Program-made: the position numbers and the translations under genes
Notes under the pieces: generated by a model
The model's input: the letters and a program-made list of their open reading frames with translations, nothing else
Told to the model about the DNA's origin: nothing
Database searches by the model: none
Origin: Ampullaceana balthica
Lineage: Eukaryota > Mollusca > Gastropoda > Lymnaeidae
Length of the DNA stretch: 64,000 nucleotides
Direction: 5' to 3'
Assembly (NCBI GenBank): GCA_944989445.1
Contig: CALYLW010000336.1
Coordinates: forward strand, 507,791-571,790
In this document: piece after piece, positions 48,681 through 60,291 of the stretch
Numbering within the stretch: position 1 is the first letter of the stretch
Layout of the letters: each line of letters opens with the position of its first letter

Positions 48681-51600
48681 CGTAAAAACCTCAGGTACCT
48701 CAAATTTTATGTCATCACGTTTGGCCTTATGCAAAAAACCTCTAACAAATGGAAATAAAAACATCTCTTCAGTTTTTTTGACGCGCCTTCTTGTTATAAA
48801 ACTAACAACAGTCCCCACTGATAAACAAAGCAGAATACCAATACAAGCGTACCAAAGATAAGAAATATCATAGAGAAAAAAATTCCCTTTTTCTAACTGT
48901 GCATTATTTACATCATTTATTAAATCGGTCGTATTCTTGGTGTTTAGAGTTTGGGCGTTGATATACCAATTCTTAGCCAGTGTATTATTCAGAGACTCAT
49001 CCCCGAAACACATTTCCGTAGATGGAAGGGGGAGTGGTTTTGGCTTCATACCCACCAGTTGATTACCGATACACATCCACACGTTCAGAACTAATGCGAT
49101 GGAGCCTCCAGCTATTGCCCCGTATTTATTACCCCAAGGCACCAGAGCACCAAGAATGAAAGCCCCCAGGACTGGACTTCCGCACACGCCAACGAAGCTC
49201 GATACGATCTGTGTGATGTTTCCTTCAATAGAACTTGCCAGATAGGCCAGACCAATGGTGATCAGCCCGTAGAAGCAGACACATAGCATTGTTACCCGTG
49301 TGGCGGCCCGCTCACTCACTCGCTGTAGCGGCTTCTTCAAGTAATCTTCCACTGTATTAGCGGCCAAGGCGTTTAGACCTGTCAAGTAGTTTTATTTTAA
49401 AGCTTTTTGAAGAAAATATGTCGGCTATACAATTTTTTTTAATTGAAGTCTATTTGTCCAAAGACAAAAAATAAAGTGAACAGTATCAGAATATTTTTAA
49501 TTACAATAAACTAAATTCCCATTTTAAAAAGAATACCCACCTGAGGATATAGTACTGAGAGACCCACTGAATACTGCACCCATGTATAATCCAGCCATTC
49601 CTGGGTAATCTTTCATAGAATGTAGCACGAAATAAGGAACAATCTGGTTTCTGTTCTTCACCATACCAGCCTGAAAATAAACGACACAAAAATAGAATTT
49701 ACAAAAAATATCGTATTAATTACTTTTTTAGCTCAGTGTGTTGGATAAATGGTTACAAATAGTTTAATATTTCAATTTACTTTAGTATGTGTAAATTATC
49801 ATTTTTTAAAATGTGTTGGCCAAGAGCAAATCCACATAATATTCCCCCCCTCCCCATGCTGAAGCAATGTATTTTTTAAAAGGTATAAATGTATTAGTAT
49901 TAGCAATACCACGGCAATAGATTATAACATGAAGAATTTTAGCACTGACCTGAATGGGATCGCAGTTTATGTATGCGAAGTAGGAATATACAGAGAGTCC
50001 TGTAAACAGCACTAGACATCCGTAAATTAATAAGAAAAAGACATTCATGAAAAATATACGTTTCGCAGATCTAATTGACTTCACACTTGAGAACCTCTGT
50101 AGAGTAGACTGGTTAAATGTATTGGTTTGCCTTCAAAGGAGAAAGTATTTTAAATTGATACATGAATTATTTTTGCAATCCGTGATATGTCTCTATGCTA
50201 GCGATCAAACATAGAAATTATAAAAATATTTTAAATTTTTTTCTAACTAGCAATTTGAAATCTAAATATGTAATCTAGCAAATGATGCGTATTTGTATGC
50301 GTGCAGATTTGTGGGTAAGGGTGTAATATGGGTTAAAGTCTCGAAAGTCTTACCAATAAAAGATTCCACCAAAAACTGTTCCCCACCAGGTATGTCTTGT
50401 CCTTGGATCAATACTGACCTCAGTAAACGACGTCCGTCCCCCCGAATCAGCAATAGACCATAATGAGCCTAGACCTCCAACTTTAATACTCGCTGTGGAT
50501 CACAGTGTCAGAGAATAATCCCACGATTTCATCCTCTTTATTGTCATTTTATTTGAAGTAATCAGCAACAGAAAGAAAATCTAATTTCCATTCCTGTTTG
50601 TTAAAAGAAAAGTCTGCAACGTTATTATTTTGCGATTTCATGGAATTTTTTAGAACATTTAGGATTTAGTTATCATTTTTTAAATCTTGATTTGCTTAAA
50701 TCACTTTACATTCATCAATAGTTTCACTTTCAACTTCCATTTCGGCACCTCTTAACCATTCAGATTCTGCTCGTGAACATGCGCCCCCTCTATATACTCA
50801 CTTCGCTAAGCTACTGTGTGACTATACCCACGCCAGCCACTCACTCACCAACAATTATGATTGAAGACAGACCAAGTGACATGACAAAGCTCTGGAACAC
50901 ATCAGTCCACACGACGCTCTTGATGCCACCTATGGCCGTGTACACAGTCCCGATGATGCCAACTATTACTATAGATGTCCATAGCTCGAGGTTGGTCATA
51001 GTCTGTGAATTTGTTGTTATTTTTTAAAAAATAAATATTTAAATAGAATTATTTAACATATTTTTGGTGAGAGCTGCTGTGTCAAAATCTTACCTTTGTC
51101 TTGGATGTTAGACACAAGTGTGGTGACACAAAGTTAAATTTTTGGTGTCTTGGTACGCCAGCAGCAACAAGTAATCAGTGCCAATTATTCCGGGCTTGGG
51201 ATATCCGTCAGCTTCATTAGGCGGTGCTTCGCCTTATCATCCCAAATAGTTTTCTGATTCCAATTCATATTAGAATTGGTAAATAGACTACTTGACGGAG
51301 CGGTGGTTCTTGTCTGTCAACGGGGAGGCAAGTGGTGTGATTGCAAGTATATCACAGCCCAACAAACACGCCAGAGTCGGGTGACCCAAACAAGACTGAA
51401 CACGTATCCCAACCAATTCTTACTTTAACAGACTGGACCACAGCACGGATTCAAACTACGTGCTGCTCAGATATGTTCCTCAAACAGCTGTTTGATTTTT
51501 GACTTTATGGCTAACATAGCAGTGGAGGTCAGAACGATAGAAGAGAGTTATACAGAAATTGAGATATAGCGCTGCTGAACAGATCAGTCAGGTTTCCAAA

Positions 51601-54600
51601 GTTCTAGCCAGGATTTTTCAAGTTTAAGCACACGCTCAAAGAATATGTTTATTCCGTTGTTACTTGCTGATAGAGCAATGAGTAATGTTCATTATTTTTT
51701 TTTAAAATCTAGTCTAAATAAGTAATTTATTCAAACAGCCGCAAAAGGTGACCAAAATTTTAAATAAAAACAAAATATTTCAAATTGTATACTCCGAATA
51801 AATTGATACATTTATTTTTCTAGATGAGGGCCAAACAGCAGCTGGCGAGCCGCATGCGTCTCTTCTATGTTCAAACTCCGGATCGTGAACAATTTATGAA
51901 ATGAACACTTTTTGTTTTGAAATATATCATAATATTATCGAATATAAATGAATGTTTTTGTGTTTTTTTCTTGAACGAAACTAATTGTTGAGAATTATTT
52001 GATCTTGATCTGAATTAAGAAAAAAACACATTGGCCGATTTAAGTCTGGAATGGATCACCAGCAGTCAATTTCTGCTTTCAGCAAAGAAGGTGTCACTTC
52101 AACTGAGGCAAATTATGTTATCGCTTGGAAAATTGTCCGTCCTAAACAACCTTATTCTGATAGAACTTCGGACACAACCACTAGCTACCAAACATTGTAA
52201 AAACATTAAAAAAATTAATGGATTCTGAGCAGACTCAAACAATTAATGTTGACCATAATGTTGATTCTATTATATGTGCGATTCGTTTCTATCAGTCTTT
52301 TTAACATATTTAAAAATTAATTATTAATTTGCAACTGTAAAGCATTTAATTTTCAACATACGGCAAGTGTTTCAAAAATAAAATTGAATGTTTCACACAT
52401 TATATTCCAATTAAAACAATGTTTAAAAAAATTCATTGCGAGTTGGGTCGTGACTCAGTGTGCTTCAATGCGGCTCTGAACAATGTTTTATTGTTAAAAT
52501 GGCTCTAAGTTAATACAGGTCTAGCCACCTCTGATCTACATATTCCAGTTCCATTATGCTCATAAGCTATGTTCCCTCTAACGTCCCTTGCTCCATGTGC
52601 TTAGTAAAAATACTCGTATGCAGAGTTTAACAGCATCCATTTTAATAAATTTTGCTGCGCGGTAATTCTAAACTGCTGCACGGTGTCAGTCACTATATCT
52701 GTGTAGCCGCGCAGCTAAAAGGAAACATTGCTCAAAGCTATAAGTTAATAAATACTAAATTGATTTTGTAAATAGTAAAATTTATATAAACAATGAAAGT
52801 GATTTTCAGAATTTTTCTTTTCGGCAATGAATTTGTTTATCTCATTTAATGCCAATTTTGCATTGTCTCAAAACAAAAAAATATATGTTTAAAAATAACT
52901 TTAAATTTTAAGTGACCTGCAAGGCAAGAGAGGGCGTGAGCAGTGCTATTGACATGTAAGTGACAGTCTGTAACATCGCCACAGACACGCCCATCATGCG
53001 GACAGCTTTGGACCGGAACCTGAGCTGGAGGTACTCGTATATACTGGTGAGGTGTAGTGGGTAGAACAAGGGAACCGTCGTGAAGGCGGTCAGCAAATTC
53101 GTGAAGGCCCATCCCAGGTGGGTGGTGATGTACATCGGTCCGTTGGTGTAGACATCAGCAGGGGTCCCCATCATAGAAATAGCAGACTGTATTCAATGTA
53201 GAAATAATGATATAAAGTGTTAAATGCACAACTCCTGCTGTTCAACAAACGGAGATATTACTTCGGTTAAATGATGTAAAAATAAAATGAGACTGCTGAA
53301 ATGTTTTAACATTATTGTGGTTAATGGTTTCAGGCGATGAGCATACAAAATGATACATGTGTTGTTATTCTATGAATGAATGTAACATATAATTGAATTA
53401 CAGTAACAACAGCAGATTTTTGAACAGTGGAGGTGAAACATTGTTTCGGTTTAGACCATATTAGGAATCATGTTAATAAATTTTGCTATGTTGCTATCAC
53501 AATTCATAAGAATGTTACTTGCAAGATTGTAAGTAATTTTGCACAAAATAATAAAAGTAAATAGAATCTTGTAACTTTCTTTTGCCTTACCACACCATAA
53601 ATATTAACATTTTAATAACTTTCTATTTTACGTCTTAACAACTTAATAAGACATGGCCCTATCCTGCTTCTTTCCGCTAGCATTTGAAGTTGTTATTGTA
53701 GGTCTTAGTGTGATTGTTGCCCTTACATTGCTATAATACCTCAGTCAATTAAGTTTTGACAATAACTTAACATGATCGATCATATTGTGCAGTTTTGTGT
53801 ACGTGGGGTCATATATGTGTTTTGTGGAAGAAGTTAATATTTTTCAAGTTTAAAGCAACTTTTCTGAGGACAGAGAATTAAATTTCATTTTGTATTCACC
53901 TGTAGTTCTGTGACTTTATTTATGTGATATTTTATTAAAGCCTTTATCGAAATGTGTATTTCATTGATTTTGAATTAAAACCATCCAACAAAACAAAATT
54001 TATTTTAGATTATCGTGCTTATAACTGGAGTATATTAAATAAATTTGAAAATTTATGCACCTGAGTTCTTTCTACACAACATCTTGCTAGGACAAATGTT
54101 TTAAGACTTTTTAAAAGGTTTTTGTGATTAATATAAATGTTACCCAGCCTAAGGACAGCGGGTTTTATCAATAATTACAACTCATCAAAGCTACTCACCA
54201 TGTAAACCGACGTAAACTATTCACTATGTAAACCGACTTAAACTACTCTCCATGTAAAACTACGTAAACTACTCTCCATGTAAAACTACGTAAACTACTC
54301 ACCATATAAACCGACTTAAACTACTCACCATGTAAACCGACGTAAACTACTCACCATATAAACCGACTTAAACTACTCTCCATGTAAAACTACGTAAACT
54401 ACTCTCCATGTAAAACTACGTAAACTACTCACCATATAAACCGACTTAAACTACTCACCATGTAAACCGACGTAAACTACTCACCATATAAACCGACTTA
54501 AACTACTCACCATGTAAACCGACGTAAACTACTCACCATATAAACCGACTTAAACTACTCTCCATGTAAAACTACGTAAACTACTCACCATATAAACCGA

Positions 54601-54881
54601 CTTAAACTACTCACCATGTAAAACTACGTAAACTACTCACCATGTAAACCTACGCAAACTACTCAGCATGTACTTCCATGTAAACCACTCACCATGTAAG
54701 AAACGAACAAGGACAGAGCTACAGCAACAACGGCCAATCTCCGACCACCAAGCAGGTATTCTTCTATTGATGCTGTCTTGTAGTCCTTCACAGCGAAGAG
54801 AACACCGATGGCCAATGGAATGAGCAGCATAGCAACAATGACAAGATAGTCGGCAAAATGCAGAGCTCCTGATGCGGTCAT
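48660..54881 (-). CDS. SLC5-family Na+-coupled monocarboxylate transporter-like protein, copy B (complete, 7 exons, 593 aa, MITE-derived C-terminus)
   Basis: Exons (minus): 54881-54693, 53186-52917, 51002-50849, 50492-50354, 50130-49950, 49670-49541, 49378-48660. Junctions GT-AG, phases as in copy A, joined frame open, 593 aa. Same landmarks as A: EEYLLGGRR, MGTPADVYTNG, IGGIKSVVWTDVFQ, RHTWWGTVFGGIF, FSGSLSTISSGLNALA, GSPVLGAFILGALVPWGNK. The N-terminus differs (MTASGALHFADY against MAALGDLHFADY). The last coding residues GAVHK and the TGA stop (48677-48660) come from the MITE terminus; copy A has VES there. Family role: Na+-driven uptake of monocarboxylates or related anions at the plasma membrane; substrate not provable here. 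It lies head-to-head with copy C. Confidence 0.9.
51827..52534. mobile_element. hAT remnant in intron 2 of gene B
   Basis: Flanks TCTAGATG (51819-51826) and TCTACATA (52535-52542) are an imperfect 8-bp TSD. Left end has GCTGGCGAGCCGCATGCG and right part TGCTTCAATGCGGCTCT, typical hAT subterminal sequence also seen at about 34435. Plus-strand TEANYVIAWKIVRPKQPYSD (about 52100-52160) resembles the N-terminal part of SCAND3/GTF2IRD2-like transposases. Gene A intron 2 has the empty site (TGTCTAGATGTTTCAG, about 12493). Confidence 0.7.
54184..54692 (-). repeat. Splice-donor-derived minisatellite, intron 1 of gene B, about 19 units of 26 bp
   Basis: Units of the form AAACTACTCACCATGTAAAC plus six bases, tandem from about 54184 to the authentic exon 1 donor at 54692. 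On the gene strand each reads TTTACATGGTGAGTAGTTT or a variant in which GTGAGT is GAGAGT or the ATG is TATG. Unit length differs from copies A/Z (32 bp), so expansions are independent or re-homogenised. Confidence 0.9.
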
Positions 54882-56830
54882 ATTTTTGTGTTTCTATTCA
54901 TGCGATCGTCAGTGCAAGAAATATTACATTAACTGACTGAAATGTTCTTGAGACAATACTTTTATTTCATAATTTTGGGCCACAAAAAATTAGCTTTACG
55001 CTTAGAAACAAAATAAAGCTTATATCCTTCATATTGCTGTTGGGAATGATGTTGAATGTCTGGCTTATATATGAGATTAGCAACATTTGTAATACCAAAA
55101 TGATGAGAAAAAATAATTTGAAAAAAATGTACATATGTTATTTTTATTAGAATCGCCTGGAAAGTAATGCAACCAATTAGACTCAGTGACGTTCAAATGG
55201 AGAAAAAATTATCTTCACGGTGAATTTTTTGGTGCTGGGATTTCTCAAACGTCACTAGAAGGCGGACAAAGTAATTTAAAAACTTCACAATACAGTTCTT
55301 TCCCAGCTCAAAGAATCCTGTTTGTTTTCTTTTTCAGTCAGTTTACTTTATAAGCAGGTTATTTTTCGATGGACATAGCAGGATGAAAAGATAATAAAAC
55401 AGAAATTAAAAATTTAGAATCACCGTTTCAGAACTATAAATTGTTTCCACGCCCATTGTTTATGACGGACGAACTAAAAAAAAAGAAAAAGAAAACATAC
55501 CACAAGTGCGGTTTGGAATTAATGACTAGGATTGATAGCTTGTTGACGTTTCTATGCTTGTATACACTTAAAGTGCGACATATGCATCAAAAGTTCTAGT
55601 GTTTAAATGAAATCTAATGTCGTCTTTATTCAAAATATTAATTTCTTTTAGAGCAATCTAAGACTTTAAAGGATATCAGACTACAACTTCAAACTGTGCA
55701 AGTTGAATCTCCTACACACAGTTTAAATTGACTTGTTTTTATTCACACGCTTAAACAGCCTTTGTTATTTTAAAGCACGTTTCATTAAAATCAGTACCCA
55801 ATGTAATAAATAGCAACAACAAAAGTGCACGATGCTAAAAGTCAACTGAACAGGGTGGAATAGATAGAGACACATAATTTGATGCTATTGTTAAATTAAG
55901 TTTAAATAAAATTAATTTGATTTTTGGCACTATCCATAAATGACGTAACGCAAATTTGGTCGATTTTTTACACCCCCCCCCCAGATCGTCACAGGTCGTC
56001 ACAAAAACTTAGACCCCCCCCCTCCAATATCACGCCACAAAATTTTGCCCCTCCCCCTCCCCCAACATTTTATCTTATAAGTAAGTATTTAGAGTAAGAC
56101 TGCACTCAAATATCGTAACACGCATGAAGTCATGTAAAGAAATAAATTGTAAGCAATGAAATATTTAAGTGGAACTTTTATTTAAAGCTGCGCGTATTTG
56201 ATGTGACGTCACATTTTTAAACACCCCCCTTCCCCTCGTCACACATCGTCACAAATGCGTGAACCCTTAACCAAACTTTTTCCCCCTAGGCGCGTGACGT
56301 CATTCTTTTCAAATTCCTTAGTCTTTGTTAATGTCAACAATTTAGGCGGCTATGAAATTCAATACAAATATCTTTAAGAGAAGCTGTAAATTATGGCCCA
56401 TCAGTTTAATTTTAAAAGAAATAATTTAAAATAAAAAGATTATACATAACGTGATCACATCGTGTTACTTATAACTATTTTTCTTACTTATGACACTGCT
56501 ATGCTGTGCATTTTTTTAAAATTCATTTTTATCGAACTATTTGGATGTAACTAAGAAATCGCTTCATATTGAATAGAGCAAAGAACGTCAGCAGGTAAGA
56601 TTAAGCTTGAAACGAAAAGACAGTACGAACGTAAAACGAACGTTTTGGCTAAAAATCTCTCAATTTTCCACAACACTCCTTCATGTGGTTTGAACTCAGT
56701 TCATAACTTATAATGTGTTCTTCAATTTTAAAAGTTACCTTTTACATTTAATTTTAAAAGCTGGTTGTTGAAGTGTCAAAACTTCTTACTGACATTCATG
56801 TAAGAAATATGGCCCCATCATGTTTCAAAG
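54882..56830. repeat. Duplicated 5' flank of gene B with a PIF-like MITE
   Basis: No gene. Aligns with 5' flanks of Z and A in blocks (55417, 55575, 56440, 56670). The MITE at about 55926-56302 is absent from A at that place. Confidence 0.65.
55926..56302. mobile_element. PIF/Harbinger-like MITE, diverged
   Basis: CTATCCATAAATGACGTAAC at about 55930 against GCGTGACGTCATT at about 56292, with internal CGTCACAAAAACTTAGACCC and GTGACGTCACAT typical of the family. Confidence 0.75.
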
Positions 56831-58440
56831 TTTTAGATTAGTGGAATGTGTTATAAGTGAATTTTAAATCAGTATATGCTTTCTTTAAATATCTTGAAAA
56901 ACAACAAGTATATTGGCACTGGGACCAGCGCACGGTGAAAGTCTGGGATCAGAGGCATAGAAATAAGATATTTAGCACCCGGGGACTAGCTAGAAAATTC
57001 TACCCATCGCCAACCTATGCCTAAGGATGGATAAATCACATTTTTCCATTAACTTAAGTAAAAAAGCATTTCAAATGTTAATTATAAAATTGTATTAAAA
57101 TGTGCAAATGTATAATATATAATATTTTATTTGACTTTCACAGACAGTTGTAATCGTAGACTTGTTTGCATAGTCTACAAAAGATTATTTTTCTTCGTTA
57201 CACTGTGCAACCTGGTCAATAACGTAATTAGTGGTACCTTCATGTACACGATCAATGTATCAAAGCAAGATATATCAGAAATTGAATAAAAACAATAATT
57301 TTTTTAATTTAATACGCTTGACAGTAACTTTTCTACACAATTATTAGGTTACAGTTGAGTCTTCCAATAACATTTTCAGCAGCCCTTCTAATTCACCCAG
57401 TCCTTCATGATTAGCTTAAACGATTTCTGATCGTGCACTCCAGCGTGTTTTTAACTTCCGCTGTATGTGATGAGCAGGACTTTTAACAAAATCTAACCCA
57501 AATGAATAACTGAATAATAGAAAAAGAAGTGTATACTTTCGAGCTACAAATGAATTTTGTGTCGCTGAGTGTACTCTGGATATTTTTTTAAAAATATGTA
57601 ACTAATGGTATTCTATGTGTTAGAAAAAAAAATCTGATAAACCATGTTAGGTAGCTAGCTAACAACTACAACCCATCCAATCCTAGAACAGTAGTAGTCA
57701 TAAGCCAAAGCTCGACAACTTATATCACCCAACGGTTAGCACTTGCGTACTACAAATAGCACTACAAATTCACCTTAACAGAGTAGAAGCCATGTATGTT
57801 TGTCAATTACTTGTTTTTGATACTTCCCTTGAGATGTTCAGTTTAATGACATCATAAATTTTAATTTTTGACTTTAATCGAAATTAACGATTAATTAATT
57901 AAATTTATCGTTAATTTTTCAAAAGTTAACGATTAAATTTAAATTAATCGCTACCAGACCTACTTCAAAGATTTAAATTACTCATGTTTTTCTCTCACCT
58001 TGTCTTGATTTTTAATAAGTGGTTCAAATTTTTAATGTCTTGAATTGAGTGCACAGTTATATTTGCAAAATATTCGACAAAGTTTCAAATCAAAAGATGA
58101 ATTTATTATTTTTAATGTTGCAACTGTATTATTCAACTAGGACTAAGACGTTTAATTAAGGACAAGACTTTTTAAAATATCAGCTACTTTCAGCCGTGAC
58201 GAAACTTGATTATCACGATCATGCAGGAAGTACAAACTGCTTATAAAAGTCTAGACGAACTGCAGCTTTTAAAGAAAATCTCCCGTAAAATTAATGCTAT
58301 AGCACGTCTTCTTGTCCCTTCCATACGGCGGTTGTATAGAGCTGTTAATATTTACTTCTTATCATTGGAGATCTTTAGAGTGTAAAAATTTATATCCTAT
58401 CGGGGCAGGTGTTTAAAGTTTTTACTTTTTGTCATGGAAT
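56830..58440. other. B/C intergenic DNA, no gene seen
   Basis: AT-rich. A TTAACGATTAATTAATTAAA segment (about 57886-57960) resembles the ends of the hAT MITE at 310-933. Confidence 0.5.
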
Positions 58441-58449
58441 TAGTTTTAA

Positions 58450-59010
58450 CAAGGGATGAATGCATTAATGAATGGTATTCGTAGCTGGCCTTGGAGGCTT
58501 TTAGGGTGGATATTTTTGTTCTTCAGTTCTGTAGGTTCCTCGCATCTCCATGAAGATCTCGGAATGTTTCAAAACCTAGAATTCGCTTTCTTTGTGGCTT
58601 GTTCTGGGTAGAAATTATCTCGGTCTTTGTGGTTTCTACTTGCCCTCTGGTTGGCATGTGTGAGTCTGTCGGGGTAGTCTCGAACTTTCCATGTGAAATA
58701 CATGGCCGATGTATGACAATCTTCGTTTTTTAAAGGTAGATGCTACATATGTCTTTAAAGAACTCCTCTTACTTCCGCATATGTCATGACATCGGACTAA
58801 TAGCGTATGTGAATGCTTGAAAGGGCATTTATTTCAAAAAGCGTTATGGTGTTGATTTAGTACTTTGTCGAATTGTAGATTTCACATGCATACACACTGG
58901 ATCATGCAGGCGTTATAGATCTTTAGTTTGATGTTCCTCGTGAGCCTTGTCGAGGTCCAGGTGAGTGATAGTTTGTACATGGCATTGGAAGCCATGACTA
59001 AACGTGTTTT
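58450..59010 (-). pseudogene. LINE reverse transcriptase C-terminal remnant
   Basis: Minus-strand translation in shifting frames: AMYKLSLTWTSTRLTRNIKL, KIYNACMIQCVCM, then a KTYVAS...RLSYIGHVFHME and RQTH segment. Order and spacing resemble the C-terminal part of RTE/Jockey-group RTs (LYNA, then RRLRWLGHV, RIPRQ). Heavily decayed. Confidence 0.5.
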
Positions 59011-59742
59011 TATGTATATTGATAAGGCTCATGAGGTTGGTGTTTTACTTACTGGATATGTTACGCGGGAAAAATTTCCAGACACTTTTTTAATTTTAAA
59101 GATTTGTGATATTTTCCTTTTTATTATGACAGATGATTATAGTTATAACAATTTAATTCTTATCTTTGCTGATGTATGTATACATGTCATAGTTAACTTT
59201 GTATTAAAGCAGGCGTTTAGAGTTGTCAAAGTTTAATTTTAATCAATGCAGATGTTAGGACATATTATTGCTTACTTTTTGTAGTTGCAGATGTTTAGAT
59301 ATGACATGAGCTATGATTCAAATGCAGTATAAAAATATACACTTATCTAATTTTACCTATTTATGTATGTGTCAATAAGACTTGCTCACAATGTTATTAA
59401 ATTTTAAATAACTACAAAATTTTATTTTTGTTACACTTATTTAATCGGGAGAGACTACTAACAATATACGACCCGCGGCGTGGCATACCCCGCAGACTTG
59501 CTCATCATAGAGGGTGCAAAGAGCGGGGGGTGAGAGAACGGACATAAACAGCTGGACGAAGTAATGAAATAAAATCGAGTAAACGTTGAGATATGTGCAC
59601 AGCAGTTGTTTTTATTTGCCCCACCCTTTACTACCATCCCTTGCCAACCATTAAATGTGATTTTTCGAGCCTAGGGAGGGTAGTCATGTTCACGAAAAAA
59701 TGTGGAAAAGAACGGGCAGAAAAAAAACATTTTTTTTAAAAA

Positions 59743-59817
59743 TCGTTCCCAATCGGGGTTGAACCCAGAACTTTTCGCTTGCAAGGCGGACGTTATAACC
59801 CCTACACTACGAATCAT
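59743..59817 (-). tRNA. tRNA-like sequence (pseudogene or SINE head)
   Basis: On the minus strand TAGTGTAGGGGTTATAACG resembles an A box/D arm (as in tRNA-Val), an anticodon-type stem-loop CCGC-CTTGCAA-GCGAA follows (would-be anticodon TGC), and GGGTTCAACCC is a B box/T loop. The acceptor ends do not pair well, so it is probably a tRNA pseudogene or tRNA-derived SINE rather than a working tRNA. Confidence 0.45.
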
Positions 59818-60291
59818 AAGCTGTTCTCTGAAGGCACAACGGAAGTGAACTCAAGAAGCATTGTTGCCGTACTCACCCTTTTCTTTTTCTTTTCATCCCA
59901 CCACGCTTGCCAACTGTGATCTGTCGACCCAGCGACGGTCAGAGGGCCATTCGTCATGGTCGTTTGGACATGGTCGTTTATGCGAAATATATAGATAGAT
60001 GCTGGTAACCTATCTGACTTTCTTGGACTATTAACTTGCATTAGTTTTCAGACATTCTCATGCTAATTTGTTACTCGAACGTGTTGATTTTATTTTATAA
60101 CAAATTAAGACTTCATTTGAATAAGGGCATCGCGAATAATTATAAGCCATTGTACTTAGTTTCTTGTTTATCTGTTTTTATGTGATGTTAATTGCTCAGC
60201 TACTTTCTAAGCAGCCACGAGTGAAAAGACGCTTGAATCGTTGTTTAAGGGAGGATAATTGCCGAGGCTCACGCCTAATAATTAACTAACT

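Noticed and set aside
58928..59236. 102-codon plus-strand frame
   Set aside because: Starts antisense to a decayed LINE RT segment and continues in AT-rich DNA; no homology recognised.
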